NCBI GenBank assembly: GCA_031364965.1
Contig: JANLXF010000089.1
Span: 42,869 to 106,868 of the forward strand
DNA length: 64,000 nt
Direction: 5' to 3'
Source: JAOUEA01 sp031364965
GTDB lineage: Bacteria > Actinomycetota > UBA4738 > HRBIN12
Both the position numbers and the translations under genes were made by a program. This document shows, piece after piece, positions 8,585-16,348 of the stretch (position 1 is the stretch's first letter; the number at the start of each line of letters is the position of its first letter). A model generated the notes under the pieces. The model was not told the DNA's origin. It did no database searches and saw only the letters and a list, made by a program, of their open reading frames with translations.

Positions 8585-9786
8585 CCGCCAAGGGTACCGG
8601 GCGATCGCCCCTGGCGGAGGCGGACCGCCACGTGCACCGCCACGAGGGCGATCGCTGCGGTGATCGCCAGGTTGCCGAACCAGGCGCCGATCACCCCCGC
8701 CGCCACCGCGATCGCGAGGTCCGCGCCGCGGAGGTCGCTGACGAGCCACGCGTGGCGCAAGCCGGCGAAGGCGAGGAACGCCGCGAGCCCCCATACGGGG
8801 AGCAGCCCGAGGATCTGCGGGACCTGCGGGGCGAAGAACACGCCGAGTCCTATGAACCCCGCGCCGAGCAGGAGGTTCATGCCGGCGGTCCGCGCCCCGA
8901 GGCGGGTATGGGCGGTGAGGCCGCCGGCGCCGTGGCACATCGGCATCCCGCCGAGGATCCCGCTCACGGCGTTCCCGATCCCCGCCGACAGGCACACCCT
9001 GCTCGGCGACACTCGATCGGCGCGCGCGCCGAAATACCGGTGCGAAAGATCGTCGACCGCGACGACGGCGTTGCCGAACGTGAGCGGAAGCTGTGGCACG
9101 ACGAGCAGGTAGAACGCCGTGCCGAACGCCGCGAGCGGCGGGAGCGAGACGGATGGGAGGGTGACCGTCGGCCCCGAGAACTCGGGCGCCGCGGTGAGCA
9201 GCGTTCCCGCCACGCCGGCGACCACGATCGTGATCGCGAGCCAGTAGTGGCGGGTCCGGGACGCGAACACCACGCCGGTGAACGCGGCGATCATCAGGAT
9301 CCACGGCCACGGGGCTTCGGGCGTGCCCGCGAACACGGCCGGGGGCTCGTTCACGAGCTTCGCCGCCGCGATCGTGAGCAGCACCCCCACTCCGAACTGC
9401 AGAGAGCGCACCACTGGCTTCGTGAAGACCTTGGCTACCACGTCGGCGACGTGATGGAACGACAGGAGCAGCAGGAAGGCGGCGATCTCGAGGCCCGCCG
9501 CGTGGATCACATCGGGGGAGAGCTGCTGCGCCACGGCGACGGCGGTGAGCGCCTTCAATGGCTGGACGGGAAACGGGATCTTGAACGCGACACCGGCCCC
9601 GATCACCAGGAGGCCCGCGCACACCAGGACGCTCGAGGCGTCGAGCCCGTTCACGAGGATCAGTGCCGTTGCGAGCGGCACCATCACCCCGAGGTCGGCG
9701 ATCGCCCCCGCGGCCTCCCCGACGCCGATCCCGAACGCGCGGACCGGACGCGAGGGCGCCGAGGTGGGGTTGACGGCGACCTTCAT
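8581..9786 (-). CDS. MOT1-type molybdate/sulfate transporter
   Basis: 401 residues, around ten membrane segments. Motifs PVQPLKALTAVAVAQQ and GGMPMCHGAGGLTAHTRLGA are the two signature stretches of the MOT1 molybdate transporter family, related to SulP anion transporters. The neighbouring regulator gene has a molybdate-binding TOBE domain, so molybdate is the likely substrate. Two in-frame starts are possible: ATG 9786, used here, and ATG 9831. The first is favoured by a putative 9-codon leaderless ORF that ends in an ATGA overlap with it. The gene is upstream of and overlapping lepB, although the two functions are unrelated. Confidence 0.85.
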   Translation of the reverse strand: MKVAVNPTSAPSRPVRAFGIGVGEAAGAIADLGVMVPLATALILVNGLDASSVLVCAGLLVIGAGVAFKIPFPVQPLKALTAVAVAQQLSPDVIHAAGLEIAAFLLLLSFHHVADVVAKVFTKPVVRSLQFGVGVLLTIAAAKLVNEPPAVFAGTPEAPWPWILMIAAFTGVVFASRTRHYWLAITIVVAGVAGTLLTAAPEFSGPTVTLPSVSLPPLAAFGTAFYLLVVPQLPLTFGNAVVAVDDLSHRYFGARADRVSPSRVCLSAGIGNAVSGILGGMPMCHGAGGLTAHTRLGARTAGMNLLLGAGFIGLGVFFAPQVPQILGLLPVWGLAAFLAFAGLRHAWLVSDLRGADLAIAVAAGVIGAWFGNLAITAAIALVAVHVAVRLRQGRSPGTLGG

Positions 9787-9812
9787 GCGGCGATCCGACG
9801 CGACGGTGACAT
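9783..9812 (-). CDS. Possible 9-codon leader ORF before the MOT1 gene
   Basis: ATG at 9812-9810 opens MSPSRRIAA and stops at TGA 9785-9783, which overlaps the MOT1 ATG as ATGA. A TATCGT -10 box at 9825-9820 lies 7 nt upstream, the same spacing as other leaderless starts in this window. If real, ribosomes would load on the mini-ORF and be handed on to the transporter gene. The evidence is positional only. Confidence 0.25.
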   Translation of the reverse strand: MSPSRRIAA

Positions 9813-9852
9813 CGGGGGGACGATACCGCATCACCGTACGTGAGGCCCAGCC

Positions 9853-9882
9853 AAACCTGGCGATGGAATTCGAGAAACCTGG
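9853..9882. promoter_or_regulatory. Paired CCAGGTTT repeats upstream of the molybdate transporter
   Basis: Two exact copies of AAACCTGG (CCAGGTTT on the transcribed strand) at 9853-9860 and 9875-9882, 22 bp apart, so on the same face of the helix. They sit just upstream of the presumed -35 region of the MOT1 promoter and next to the MerR-TOBE gene, so they are a candidate binding site for that regulator. Confidence 0.45.
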
Positions 9883-9884
9883 TT

Positions 9885-10277
9885 CTAGGACTCCGGCAGG
9901 TTCACCATGACGCTCGTGGCCTTCACGGTGGCCACGGCCTCCATCCCGGGCTCGAGGCCCATCTGGTCGGCGGCCTCGCGCGTGATGAAGGCGAGCACGC
10001 GATGTGGGCCCGCCTGGATCTCGACGGTCGCCGCGAGCCCATCGCGCTTGACCTCGGTGATCACGCCCGGGAAGCGATTTCTTGCGCTGCCTGCCGCGAT
10101 CGGAGTCTGCCCGTGGTGCTCGGCGAGGATGCGCGCCACCTCGCCGGCCGGAACGAGTCGCTGGCCCCCCTCGGTGCGCTCGACGTGCAACGTGCCGTCG
10201 CGCTCCCACCGTCGGAGGGTCTCGACGCGGACGCCGAGCATCTTGGCCGCTTCGCCGATCCGGTACGCGTCGCTCAT
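9885..10277 (-). CDS. MerR-type HTH plus TOBE molybdate-binding regulator
   Basis: 130 residues. An N-terminal excisionase/MerR-like helix-turn-helix (YRIGEAAKMLGVRVETLRRWE, residues ~5-25) is joined to a single TOBE/Mop domain from about residue 67 (ARNRFPGVITEV...VLAFITREAADQMGL...KATSVMV). TOBE domains of this type bind molybdate or tungstate. The HTH implies that this protein senses cytoplasmic molybdate and controls the adjacent MOT1 transporter. A TAAGCT -10 box (10289-10284) is 6 nt from the ATG and overlaps the stop of the upstream YchF-like gene, so it probably has its own leaderless promoter. Confidence 0.88.
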   Translation of the reverse strand: MSDAYRIGEAAKMLGVRVETLRRWERDGTLHVERTEGGQRLVPAGEVARILAEHHGQTPIAAGSARNRFPGVITEVKRDGLAATVEIQAGPHRVLAFITREAADQMGLEPGMEAVATVKATSVMVNLPES

Positions 10278-10286
10278 CGGCCGAGC

Positions 10287-11267
10287 TTAAACCGAGAATC
10301 GCACGTGCAGGATGTCGCCCTCGGCGACCTGGTAGTCCTTGCCTTCGACGCGGATCTTGCCGTGGTGCTTCGCGGCTTCCATCGATCCCTGCGCGACGAG
10401 TTCGTCGTAGCCGATCACCTCGGCGCGGATGAACCCGCGCTCCAGATCCGTGTGGATCACGCCGGCGGCCTCGGGCGCCTTGGCGCCTCGGCGCACCTCC
10501 CACGCCCGGGTCTCGTCCTCGCCGGTGGTGAGGAATGTGATCAGGTCGAGCGCGCGGTACGACGCGTGGATCACCGTGTCGAGACCGGGCTCCTCGACGC
10601 CGAACTCCTCCAGCAGGGCGCGTGCCTCTTCGGGTTCCATCTCCGCGGTCTCGGCCTCGATCGAGGCGTACACACCCACGGCGTCCTCGCCCGCGAGCTC
10701 GGCCGGCACCGTGGTGCCCTCCTCCAGGTTCGCGATCACGACCAGCGGCTTCATCGTGAGCGGCGCGATCCCGCGGAGCAGCTCGACCTGTTGCGGATCG
10801 AGTCTCGCGGCCCGGATCGGTGTCTCGGCCTCGAGCGCGTCCTTCGCGGTCTGGAGTGCCGCGGTCTCGTCGTTCGTCTTGCCCTTCGCGCGCTTAAGGG
10901 CCTTCTCGAGCGCGCTCTCGATCACGGCGAGGTCCGCGAGCAGCAGTTCCGCGCGCACGTTCGCGAGCTCGGCCGCAGGGGTCGCGTCGGGACCGAAGCA
11001 CCGGAGGACCACGGCGAGCGCATCCACCTCTCGCAGCTTCGCGATCCCCTGCGCGCTCGCAACGCCGCCGGGAACGTCGACGAACCCGACCTGCGAGGCG
11101 ACGGTCTTCTTCGATGACTCCATCTCGGTCAGCACGCCGAGACGCGGATCGGGCACCGCCACGACCGCGACGTTGGCCTGACCCCCGTGCGCGCCGGCGC
11201 GTGTCAACGCTCTGAACAGCGTCGACTTCCCGCTGAACGACACCCCGACGAGCCCCACGTCCTTCAT
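10287..11267 (-). CDS. YchF/Obg-like GTPase, short divergent form
   Basis: 326 residues against ~363 for typical YchF. The P-loop is GVSFSGKST (from residue 7), not the usual GxPNVGKST; the G3 element is VDVPGG instead of DIAGLV, and NLEE replaces the NxxE specificity motif. The C-terminal TGS-like domain is well kept (RAWEVRRGAKAPEAAGVIHTD, ERGFIRAEVIGYDEL, EGDILHVRF). Canonical YchF binds ribosomes and hydrolyses ATP. This version may keep ribosome binding but could differ in nucleotide use. A TACACT -10 box at 11277-11282 lies 9 nt upstream of the ATG. Confidence 0.8.
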   Translation of the reverse strand: MKDVGLVGVSFSGKSTLFRALTRAGAHGGQANVAVVAVPDPRLGVLTEMESSKKTVASQVGFVDVPGGVASAQGIAKLREVDALAVVLRCFGPDATPAAELANVRAELLLADLAVIESALEKALKRAKGKTNDETAALQTAKDALEAETPIRAARLDPQQVELLRGIAPLTMKPLVVIANLEEGTTVPAELAGEDAVGVYASIEAETAEMEPEEARALLEEFGVEEPGLDTVIHASYRALDLITFLTTGEDETRAWEVRRGAKAPEAAGVIHTDLERGFIRAEVIGYDELVAQGSMEAAKHHGKIRVEGKDYQVAEGDILHVRFSV

Positions 11268-11486
11268 CGACCGCCGAGTGTACGGAACGTGCGCGGTCCC
11301 TCGGTCGACCTCTGGAGACAACTCGGGCGCCAGAGCAGATCCCTCCGTGTATTTCTGGCCCACTGCCCGATACACAGGTACGACGGCAACCTCGGCGGGC
11401 CCGAAATCGGAGCTACGAATCCAAGACTGAGTCCGCGTCAGACAGGCATCGAGGCCGAGAGGCCTCTCGAAGAAGGAGAGAGTCAC

Positions 11487-11897
11487 ATGGACGTAAAGAA
11501 GCGGATCACGATGATCGTCGCGGTCGCGATGGCGGGGTTGCTCAGCGTGGGCATGGCCAGTGCGAGCGTGCGCCACTCGGTGGGCGGGTTGCTCGCCGGG
11601 CATCGCGGCAAGGTCGCTCCCGTGGTCCGACACAGCGCTCCGGTTTCGACTGGCGCCTCCGGCGAAGAGGCCGTCTCCGACGACTCGAAGGACGAGGCCG
11701 CGGAGATCGACGACCAGGGCGACGACGGCGGCACCACCGAGTCCGACCAGGGCGACCAGGGCGACCAGGGCGACCAGGGCGACCAGGGAGACCAGGGCGA
11801 CACCACCGAGTCCGACCAGGGCGACCAGGGCGACGACAGCCAGGGCGACACGACCGAGTCCGACCAGGGCGACCAGGGCGACGACAGCCAGGGCTGA
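11487..11897 (+). CDS. Secreted protein with acidic GDQ (collagen-like) repeats
   Basis: 136 residues. Signal peptide MDVKKRITMIVAVAMAG through SVGMASA, a ~45-residue basic-to-acidic linker, then a C-terminal half made of GDQ/GDD triplets interrupted by TTES and SQG. The ATG at 11487 is preceded by GAAGGAGAG. The triplet pattern with Gly at every third position resembles collagen, but there is almost no proline and the charge is strongly negative, so calcium binding or simple hydrophilic spacing is as likely. No sortase motif. Function unknown. Confidence 0.7.
   Translation: MDVKKRITMIVAVAMAGLLSVGMASASVRHSVGGLLAGHRGKVAPVVRHSAPVSTGASGEEAVSDDSKDEAAEIDDQGDDGGTTESDQGDQGDQGDQGDQGDQGDTTESDQGDQGDDSQGDTTESDQGDQGDDSQG
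11745..11894 (+). repeat. 9-bp tandem repeats (gaccagggc) encoding DQG triplets
   Basis: Six near-identical copies of gaccagggc are followed by two copies of a longer unit containing TTESDQGDQGDDSQG-coding sequence. Identical codons in successive units suggest recent expansion by slippage or unequal exchange, so copy number may vary between strains. Confidence 0.85.
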
Positions 11898-12070
11898 GAG
11901 CAGCCACACCCAAAGCACTTCCTCGGCGGAGGAGGCCCAAGGGCCGCCACCGCTTCTGTTTTACCCGACCGTTCGGCCCGGGCGTCGGGCCCGAGGCGCT
12001 CCCCCCTTCGCCCCACAACTACCGCCGTTCGGTCACTGCTCCGGCGCGACGCCCCATGCCGATGTGGTTC

Positions 12071-12127
12071 AACGAGACCGGGCGGGGTGGGGCGCCGCCA
12101 GACCCGCCCCACCCCGCCGGGCTCGTT
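12071..12127 (+). repeat. Long GC-rich inverted repeat in the leader of the next gene
   Basis: Arms 12071-12094 and 12105-12127 pair almost perfectly (both carry AACGAG at the outside and GCGGGGTGGGGCG at the inside, with one bulge), around a 10-nt loop. It lies 48 nt before the start at 12175 and 174 nt after the previous stop, with no U-tract on either side. It could be an intrinsic-terminator-like block, an mRNA-stabilising hairpin or an attenuator. Confidence 0.7.
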
Positions 12128-12174
12128 CGCCGCGGGGGTTGGCTGCGCGGTGGGGACGGATGAGAGGGGGCAAC

Positions 12175-12909
12175 ATGCAGCGGACGCACAGATCGCGACT
12201 CGGGATCGTGGTCGTGTTCGCGATGGTCGCCACGATGGTCGCTGCGACCTCGGGCATCGCCATGGCATCGGCCGGCGCGCAGGCGCGGGCGTCGGCCAAT
12301 CGGCTGAAGGACTCAGACGGCGACGGCATGCCGAACCGGTGGGAGCGGGCGCACCACACGAGCCCGCACCGCCGCGACGCCAAGGCGGATCCTGACAAGG
12401 ACGCGCTGAAGAACCTGGGTGAATACCGCCAGCGCACGCTACCGTACAAGCCGGACACGGATCGTGACGGGCTGTACGACGGCGCCGAGGTCAAGCAGTT
12501 CCATAGCGACCCGAAGGACGCTGACTCGGACGACGATGGCGTCGAGGACGGTTCGGAGGACACGGACGACGACGGCGTCGTCGACGAGGGCGAGGACGGC
12601 GACCACCAGGGGTTCGTCGGCACGATCATCTCGTTCGACGCCGACACCGGTCGCCTGCTGTTCGAGAGCGTCCTGGGGTGGCCCGTGACGGCGGAGATCA
12701 CCGACGAGACACGGATCCTCGTGTCCGAGGACTGTCAGGGCGACGAAGGCGGCGACGAGAGCGGTGACGCTCCGGTGGTCAGGTGTGACGCCGCGCTCCT
12801 GCAGGAAGGGCAGGACATCGTCGAGATCGGGTTCGCGTCGGGATCTGACCACGGCGTGCCCGTGGTCAGGTGGATCGTGCTCGCCTGCCCATGGCAGTCG
12901 GGCATCTGA
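12175..12909 (+). CDS. Secreted thrombospondin-type-3-like calcium-binding protein
   Basis: 244 residues. Signal peptide (RLGIVVVFAMVATMVAATSG...AMASAG), then DxDxDG calcium-binding loops: DSDGDGMPN, DTDRDGLYD, DADSDDDGVED, DTDDDGVVDEG, spanning about residues 40-140, as in thrombospondin type 3 repeats. The last ~100 residues (FVGTIISFDADTGRLLFE..., VTAEITDETRI) look like a small beta-barrel of the DUF5666 type and contain three cysteines. The ATG at 12175 has GAGAGGGGG 4 nt upstream and is preferred to ATG 12160. Likely exported, with folding that depends on Ca2+. Role unknown. Confidence 0.8.
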   Translation: MQRTHRSRLGIVVVFAMVATMVAATSGIAMASAGAQARASANRLKDSDGDGMPNRWERAHHTSPHRRDAKADPDKDALKNLGEYRQRTLPYKPDTDRDGLYDGAEVKQFHSDPKDADSDDDGVEDGSEDTDDDGVVDEGEDGDHQGFVGTIISFDADTGRLLFESVLGWPVTAEITDETRILVSEDCQGDEGGDESGDAPVVRCDAALLQEGQDIVEIGFASGSDHGVPVVRWIVLACPWQSGI

Positions 12910-13002
12910 TCCGCTGAGGTTGCGCAGAGGGGGCGCATCGTCCGGGTGGGTGGGGAATCCGACGGCCCCGCCCGCCCGGCGTCTTCGGTCGTCGTCAGTG
13001 TC

Positions 13003-13395
13003 TTAGCTCTTGGTCTCCCAGAAGATCTTCGCGAGCTCGTCGATCGCATCGAGGAGCTGCTGCCCCTGGGCCGGGTCGACCGACTTCTTCGACTCGCCCG
13101 CGAGCTTCGCGGCCTTCCAGAACTTGTCGTGGAGGTCGGGGAACTTCTCGAGGTGCTCGGGCTTGAAGTAGTCGGTCCACAGCACCCAGAGATGCTCTTT
13201 GACCATCGTCGCGCGCTCTTCCTTGATCGCGACCGCCCGCCCACGGAACACCGGGTCCTCGTTCCCCTGGTACTTCTCCTGGCAGCCCTTGACCGACTCG
13301 GCCTCGATGCGAGCCTGGGCGGGGTCGTACACCCCGCAGGGCAGGTCGCAGTGCGCGTGGACGGATCGGTGCGGCTTGAGGAATGCTTCGAGCAT
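13003..13395 (-). CDS. sodN: Nickel superoxide dismutase precursor
   Basis: 130 residues. After a 14-residue propeptide the nickel hook HCDLPCGVYDP begins at H15, with the ligands His1, Cys2 and Cys6 of the mature enzyme (H15, C16, C20). The four-helix body (ARIEAESVKGCQEKYQ, KEHLWVLWTDYF, DLHDKFWKA) is intact. It converts superoxide to O2 and H2O2, and cleavage after A14 is required for Ni binding. AAGGAGG lies 9 nt before the ATG. The start codon overlaps that of the divergent sodX in CATG. Confidence 0.97.
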   Translation of the reverse strand: MLEAFLKPHRSVHAHCDLPCGVYDPAQARIEAESVKGCQEKYQGNEDPVFRGRAVAIKEERATMVKEHLWVLWTDYFKPEHLEKFPDLHDKFWKAAKLAGESKKSVDPAQGQQLLDAIDELAKIFWETKS

Positions 13396-13855
13396 GGAAC
13401 GGCCTCCTTCTGACGACGTCTCGACCGAAACCTACCACCGGGGTCGGAAACGGGTGGCGGCCCTTACGACGGGGGTGTCGGTGGCGGCAGGGGTCACCTG
13501 GGCCTGTCTTCGATTCCGGCCTCAGCGCGTCGAGATCGAAGGGGGCTCGATGGCCCCGACCCTGGCCCCGGGCGATTGGGCGCTCGCCATCGTGCCGCGT
13601 CGGTTCGCGCGTGGCGACGTCGTCGTCGTGGAACACCCGGGCCGCCCCGGGTACGAGATGGTCAAGCGACTGACGGGCGTACCCGGCGACGCGGTGGGTG
13701 AACGGGTCCTCGGCCCCGACGAGTTCTGGGTCGAGGGCGACCACGAACCTGCCTCGACCGACAGCCGTCACTTCGGGCCGGTGCGAGCGGGCGCGATCAA
13801 GGCGAAGGTACCGCTCGTCTACGGTCCGGGCGAGCGGCGTCACCTGGTTCGATGA
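13394..13855 (+). CDS. sodX: NiSOD maturation protease (S26 family)
   Basis: Up to 153 residues. A signal-peptidase-like core: catalytic Ser in EGGSMAPTLAPGD and Lys in MVKRLTGVPGD, plus the ending box TDSRHFGPV. Members next to sodN remove the SodN propeptide so that the new N-terminal His can bind nickel. The weakly hydrophobic N-terminus (VAALTTGVSVAAG) could tether it to the membrane. The start is uncertain: ATG 13394 overlaps the sodN start codon on the other strand (CATG) and would put its leader inside sodN, while in-frame GTG 13454 is an alternative. Divergent pairing with sodN is the usual arrangement. Confidence 0.88.
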   Translation: MERPPSDDVSTETYHRGRKRVAALTTGVSVAAGVTWACLRFRPQRVEIEGGSMAPTLAPGDWALAIVPRRFARGDVVVVEHPGRPGYEMVKRLTGVPGDAVGERVLGPDEFWVEGDHEPASTDSRHFGPVRAGAIKAKVPLVYGPGERRHLVR

Positions 13856-13892
13856 GGGCGGAGTGGGCGGCCCCCTCCCGGGTGCCGCCCTC
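13854..13892. terminator. Hairpin between convergent sodX and RTX-type gene
   Basis: GAGGGCGG (13854-13861) pairs with CCGCCCTC (13885-13892), and an alternative inner pairing of GGGCGGC with GCCGCCC is also possible. It sits between two convergent stop codons and could serve both strands. There is no clear U-tract. Confidence 0.5.
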
Positions 13893-13923
13893 TCCCTCCA
13901 ACGACTCGGCACCGCCCGCCGCG

Positions 13924-15276
13924 CTAAGCCTCGCAGCGCTTGACGATGTCGCCCGGGCCCACCAGGCAGGTGTCGGTCCCGGTGCCGCCGTCAAGGCTGT
14001 CCTTGCCACCCTTGCCGTTCAGCGTGTCGTCGCCTCCCAGTCCCGAGATCGCGTCGGCGCCGCCCTGGCCGAGCAGTGTGTTCGCGTGGCCGTCGCCGGT
14101 GAGGAGGTCGTTGAAGCGTGAGCCGAGGACGTTCTCGATCGCGATCAGCACGTCGTTGCCCTTGCCGGTCTGCTTCACGTTCAAGATCGCGATGACCTTC
14201 GCCGTCGAGTTCTTGTAGGTGATCGTGTCGTTGCCCTGGCGTCCGTTCAGTTTGTTCAGACGGTTGCCGTCGATGAACCGGTCGTCGCCGGCGCCGGTCG
14301 CGATCCGCTCGATCGACTCGAAGTGATCGGTTCCCTGACCGGTGACCACCCGTGACCCGAGGTTCACGACGAGGCCGCCGGCCCCCGTGAAGTCCAGGAA
14401 GTCGCGCTTGCCCGCGCCGCCCCGGATCGTGTCGTCTCCGGCTCCCGGCCGGAACGTGTCCGCCCCGCCCCTGCCCTCGAGCACGTCGTTGCCGACGCCC
14501 CCGAGCAACGTGTCGGCGAGGGAGGTCCCGATGACGTGTTCGACGCCGGTGATCTGGTCGTTGGGCCCGGGTCCCGTGTTGGCGACACCGTCGTTGTAGA
14601 CGAGTCGGGCGGTGTTGCGGAAGTAGTCGATGGTGTCCTTGTCGTCGCCGCCGATCATCGTGATGCCGCCGTTCCCGTTCCCGATGAAGCGGTAGTTGTC
14701 GGGGCCTGCGTCATAGGTGCCACCGATCGCGCCCGTTCCGCCGATCAGCGAGATCTGGTCGCGCCCGAACGACGTGGTGGCCCCCGTGAGCACCGCGCCG
14801 CCGCTCACGAGCAGATCGAAGTCCTTCGGCTTCTCCCGGGCGTTCAGGTTGACCTTCTTGGCCCCGAACGTGATCCGGTCGATCCGGTTACCGCCCTGCA
14901 CCTGGACGTCACCGCCGTTGCCGCCCGCGTCGGCGGTGATCTCGATCTCGGACCTGCCCGTCGACTCCTTCGTCGCGCCGGGCGCGAGCGGCCCGTTCGC
15001 CAGCGAGATCGTCACCGTGTTGAACCCGTTGTTCCCGGTGATCGTGATCGTGTCCGTGTTCTTGACGGTGGCCGAACCACAGAGCGCGCCGCCGACCGTG
15101 ATGCCGTCGGCTCCCGTCTCGCGCTCGACGGTCGTCGAGTCCGATCCTCCGAGGGTGATGGTGACCTCCTGTGCTCCTGCGTCGTACGAACAGTTCACGG
15201 CCGCGGAGGCGGGGATCGGCGTGAGCAGCGCGACCAGGAGGCCGGCCGCTGCGGCGGGCAGCGTTCGAAGCTTCAT
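13924..15276 (-). CDS. Secreted RTX-type (hemolysin-like Ca-binding) repeat protein
   Basis: 450 residues. Signal peptide MKLRTLPAAAAGLLVALLTP...ASA. The N-terminal ~200 residues are beta-rich with no recognised motif. The C-terminal half has GGxGxDxLxG nonapeptides of the RTX type (GGVGNDVLEGRGGADTF, GGDDTLNGKGGKDSLDGGTG), which bind Ca2+ in a parallel beta-roll outside the cell. A Sec signal peptide in place of a type I C-terminal signal is normal in Actinomycetota. Two cysteines flank the C-terminus (TDTCLVGPGDIVKRCEA). The start at ATG 15276 leaves GAAGGAT 10-15 nt upstream. Function unknown; no lipase or protease domain seen. Confidence 0.82.
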   Translation of the reverse strand: MKLRTLPAAAAGLLVALLTPIPASAAVNCSYDAGAQEVTITLGGSDSTTVERETGADGITVGGALCGSATVKNTDTITITGNNGFNTVTISLANGPLAPGATKESTGRSEIEITADAGGNGGDVQVQGGNRIDRITFGAKKVNLNAREKPKDFDLLVSGGAVLTGATTSFGRDQISLIGGTGAIGGTYDAGPDNYRFIGNGNGGITMIGGDDKDTIDYFRNTARLVYNDGVANTGPGPNDQITGVEHVIGTSLADTLLGGVGNDVLEGRGGADTFRPGAGDDTIRGGAGKRDFLDFTGAGGLVVNLGSRVVTGQGTDHFESIERIATGAGDDRFIDGNRLNKLNGRQGNDTITYKNSTAKVIAILNVKQTGKGNDVLIAIENVLGSRFNDLLTGDGHANTLLGQGGADAISGLGGDDTLNGKGGKDSLDGGTGTDTCLVGPGDIVKRCEA

Positions 15277-15457
15277 CAGTGGGGGGGATCCTTCCGATGG
15301 GGGTGTGGGCACCTGCAATCATCCACAGCGAAGGGCGCAGAGTCATCGGCCGAAAGTCCGTGAGACTCGGACGGCGTGCCGAACCGATGGCGCGCTGCGG
15401 CCAAAGGCGGGGTACGGTGAGGTCAAGAAGCTCGGCCTCGGTCCCGACCAACTCCCT

Positions 15458-16297
15458 GTGAGCCTTCCCCCGCCGTTCGGTGTCCCGCCCCGCCCCGACC
15501 TCGGGGGCGAACGCTTCCCGCCGCCTCCCGCCGGGCCGCGCACGCCTGATCGCCAGGCGCCCTCGCCGCCCCGGCGGTCCGCTTTCCCCGTCCTCGTTGC
15601 GCTCCTGGTGGTTGGTGCGCTCGTGGGGGCGTTGGTGGATCCGCTCCTGGGCTCCACGACGGTCGAGCCGAGCGCCGTCGGCGCGAAGGGCGATTACTCG
15701 TTCATCCACACCCACGGCGGCGACCCCACCCGCTGGAACCCCTGTGAGCCGATCCACTACGTCCTGGGTCGCGCCGGGCTCACGGAAGGCGGGATCCAGG
15801 ATGTCCGTGGAGCGATCGAGCGTCTGACCGACGTCACGAGGGTGTCGTTCACCTATGACGGCCTCACCGACGAGACGCCGAGCCGCGGCCGGGAGCCGTA
15901 CCAGCCCGATCGGTACGGATCCCGGTGGGCTCCCGTGCTGATCGCGTGGGTGGATCCGGCCACCACGGACATCTCCTTCGACGATGACGGGCAGGTGGTG
16001 GCGGCCGTGGCGACGCCGCAGGTGGCGAACCCCGACGACGACGACACGTACGTGACCGGTTGGATCGCCGTGAACGCCGACGATCCGAACCCGTCCGGCT
16101 TCCGCCTCCCCGGCATGCAGGGACCGGTCGTCCTCCACGAGCTCGCGCATCTGCTCGGCCTCGGCCACGCCGAGTCCAACGGGAATTTGATGGAGCCCTC
16201 GGGTGGCGGTGTCACCTCGTTCGGGCCCGGCGACCTCGCGGGGCTCGAGCTGCTGAGTCGCGACGCGGGCTGCCTGCCGAGTCCACCGATCCCCTAG
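15458..16297 (+). CDS. Membrane-anchored matrixin-like zinc metalloprotease
   Basis: 279 residues from GTG 15458 (start uncertain). A proline-rich N-terminus (PPPFGVPPRPD) precedes a transmembrane anchor (FPVLVALLVVGALVGALV), then a catalytic domain with HELAHLLGLGH, the HExxHxxGxxH zinc motif of metzincins, followed by ESNGNLM, which supplies the Met-turn. The upstream stretch (RWNPCEPIHYVLG, GAIERLTDVTRVSFTYDG) matches the fold of matrixin-like bacterial proteases. The domain should face the outside. No prodomain cysteine switch is evident. Substrate unknown. Confidence 0.82.
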   Translation: MSLPPPFGVPPRPDLGGERFPPPPAGPRTPDRQAPSPPRRSAFPVLVALLVVGALVGALVDPLLGSTTVEPSAVGAKGDYSFIHTHGGDPTRWNPCEPIHYVLGRAGLTEGGIQDVRGAIERLTDVTRVSFTYDGLTDETPSRGREPYQPDRYGSRWAPVLIAWVDPATTDISFDDDGQVVAAVATPQVANPDDDDTYVTGWIAVNADDPNPSGFRLPGMQGPVVLHELAHLLGLGHAESNGNLMEPSGGGVTSFGPGDLAGLELLSRDAGCLPSPPIP

Positions 16298-16348
16298 GTC
16301 CCGGTTGGACCTGGTCGGAATAGCTGCCGTGGGGTACGCTGTTGCACC

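Noticed and set aside
11745..11894. Tandem repeats as a possible CRISPR array
   Set aside because: Units are 9 bp with no spacers and lie inside a reading frame that translates to GDQ triplets.
13394..13855. A second general signal peptidase I
   Set aside because: It is short, lacks a clear membrane anchor and is paired with sodN, so NiSOD maturation protease is the better call. lepB is at 7931-8584.
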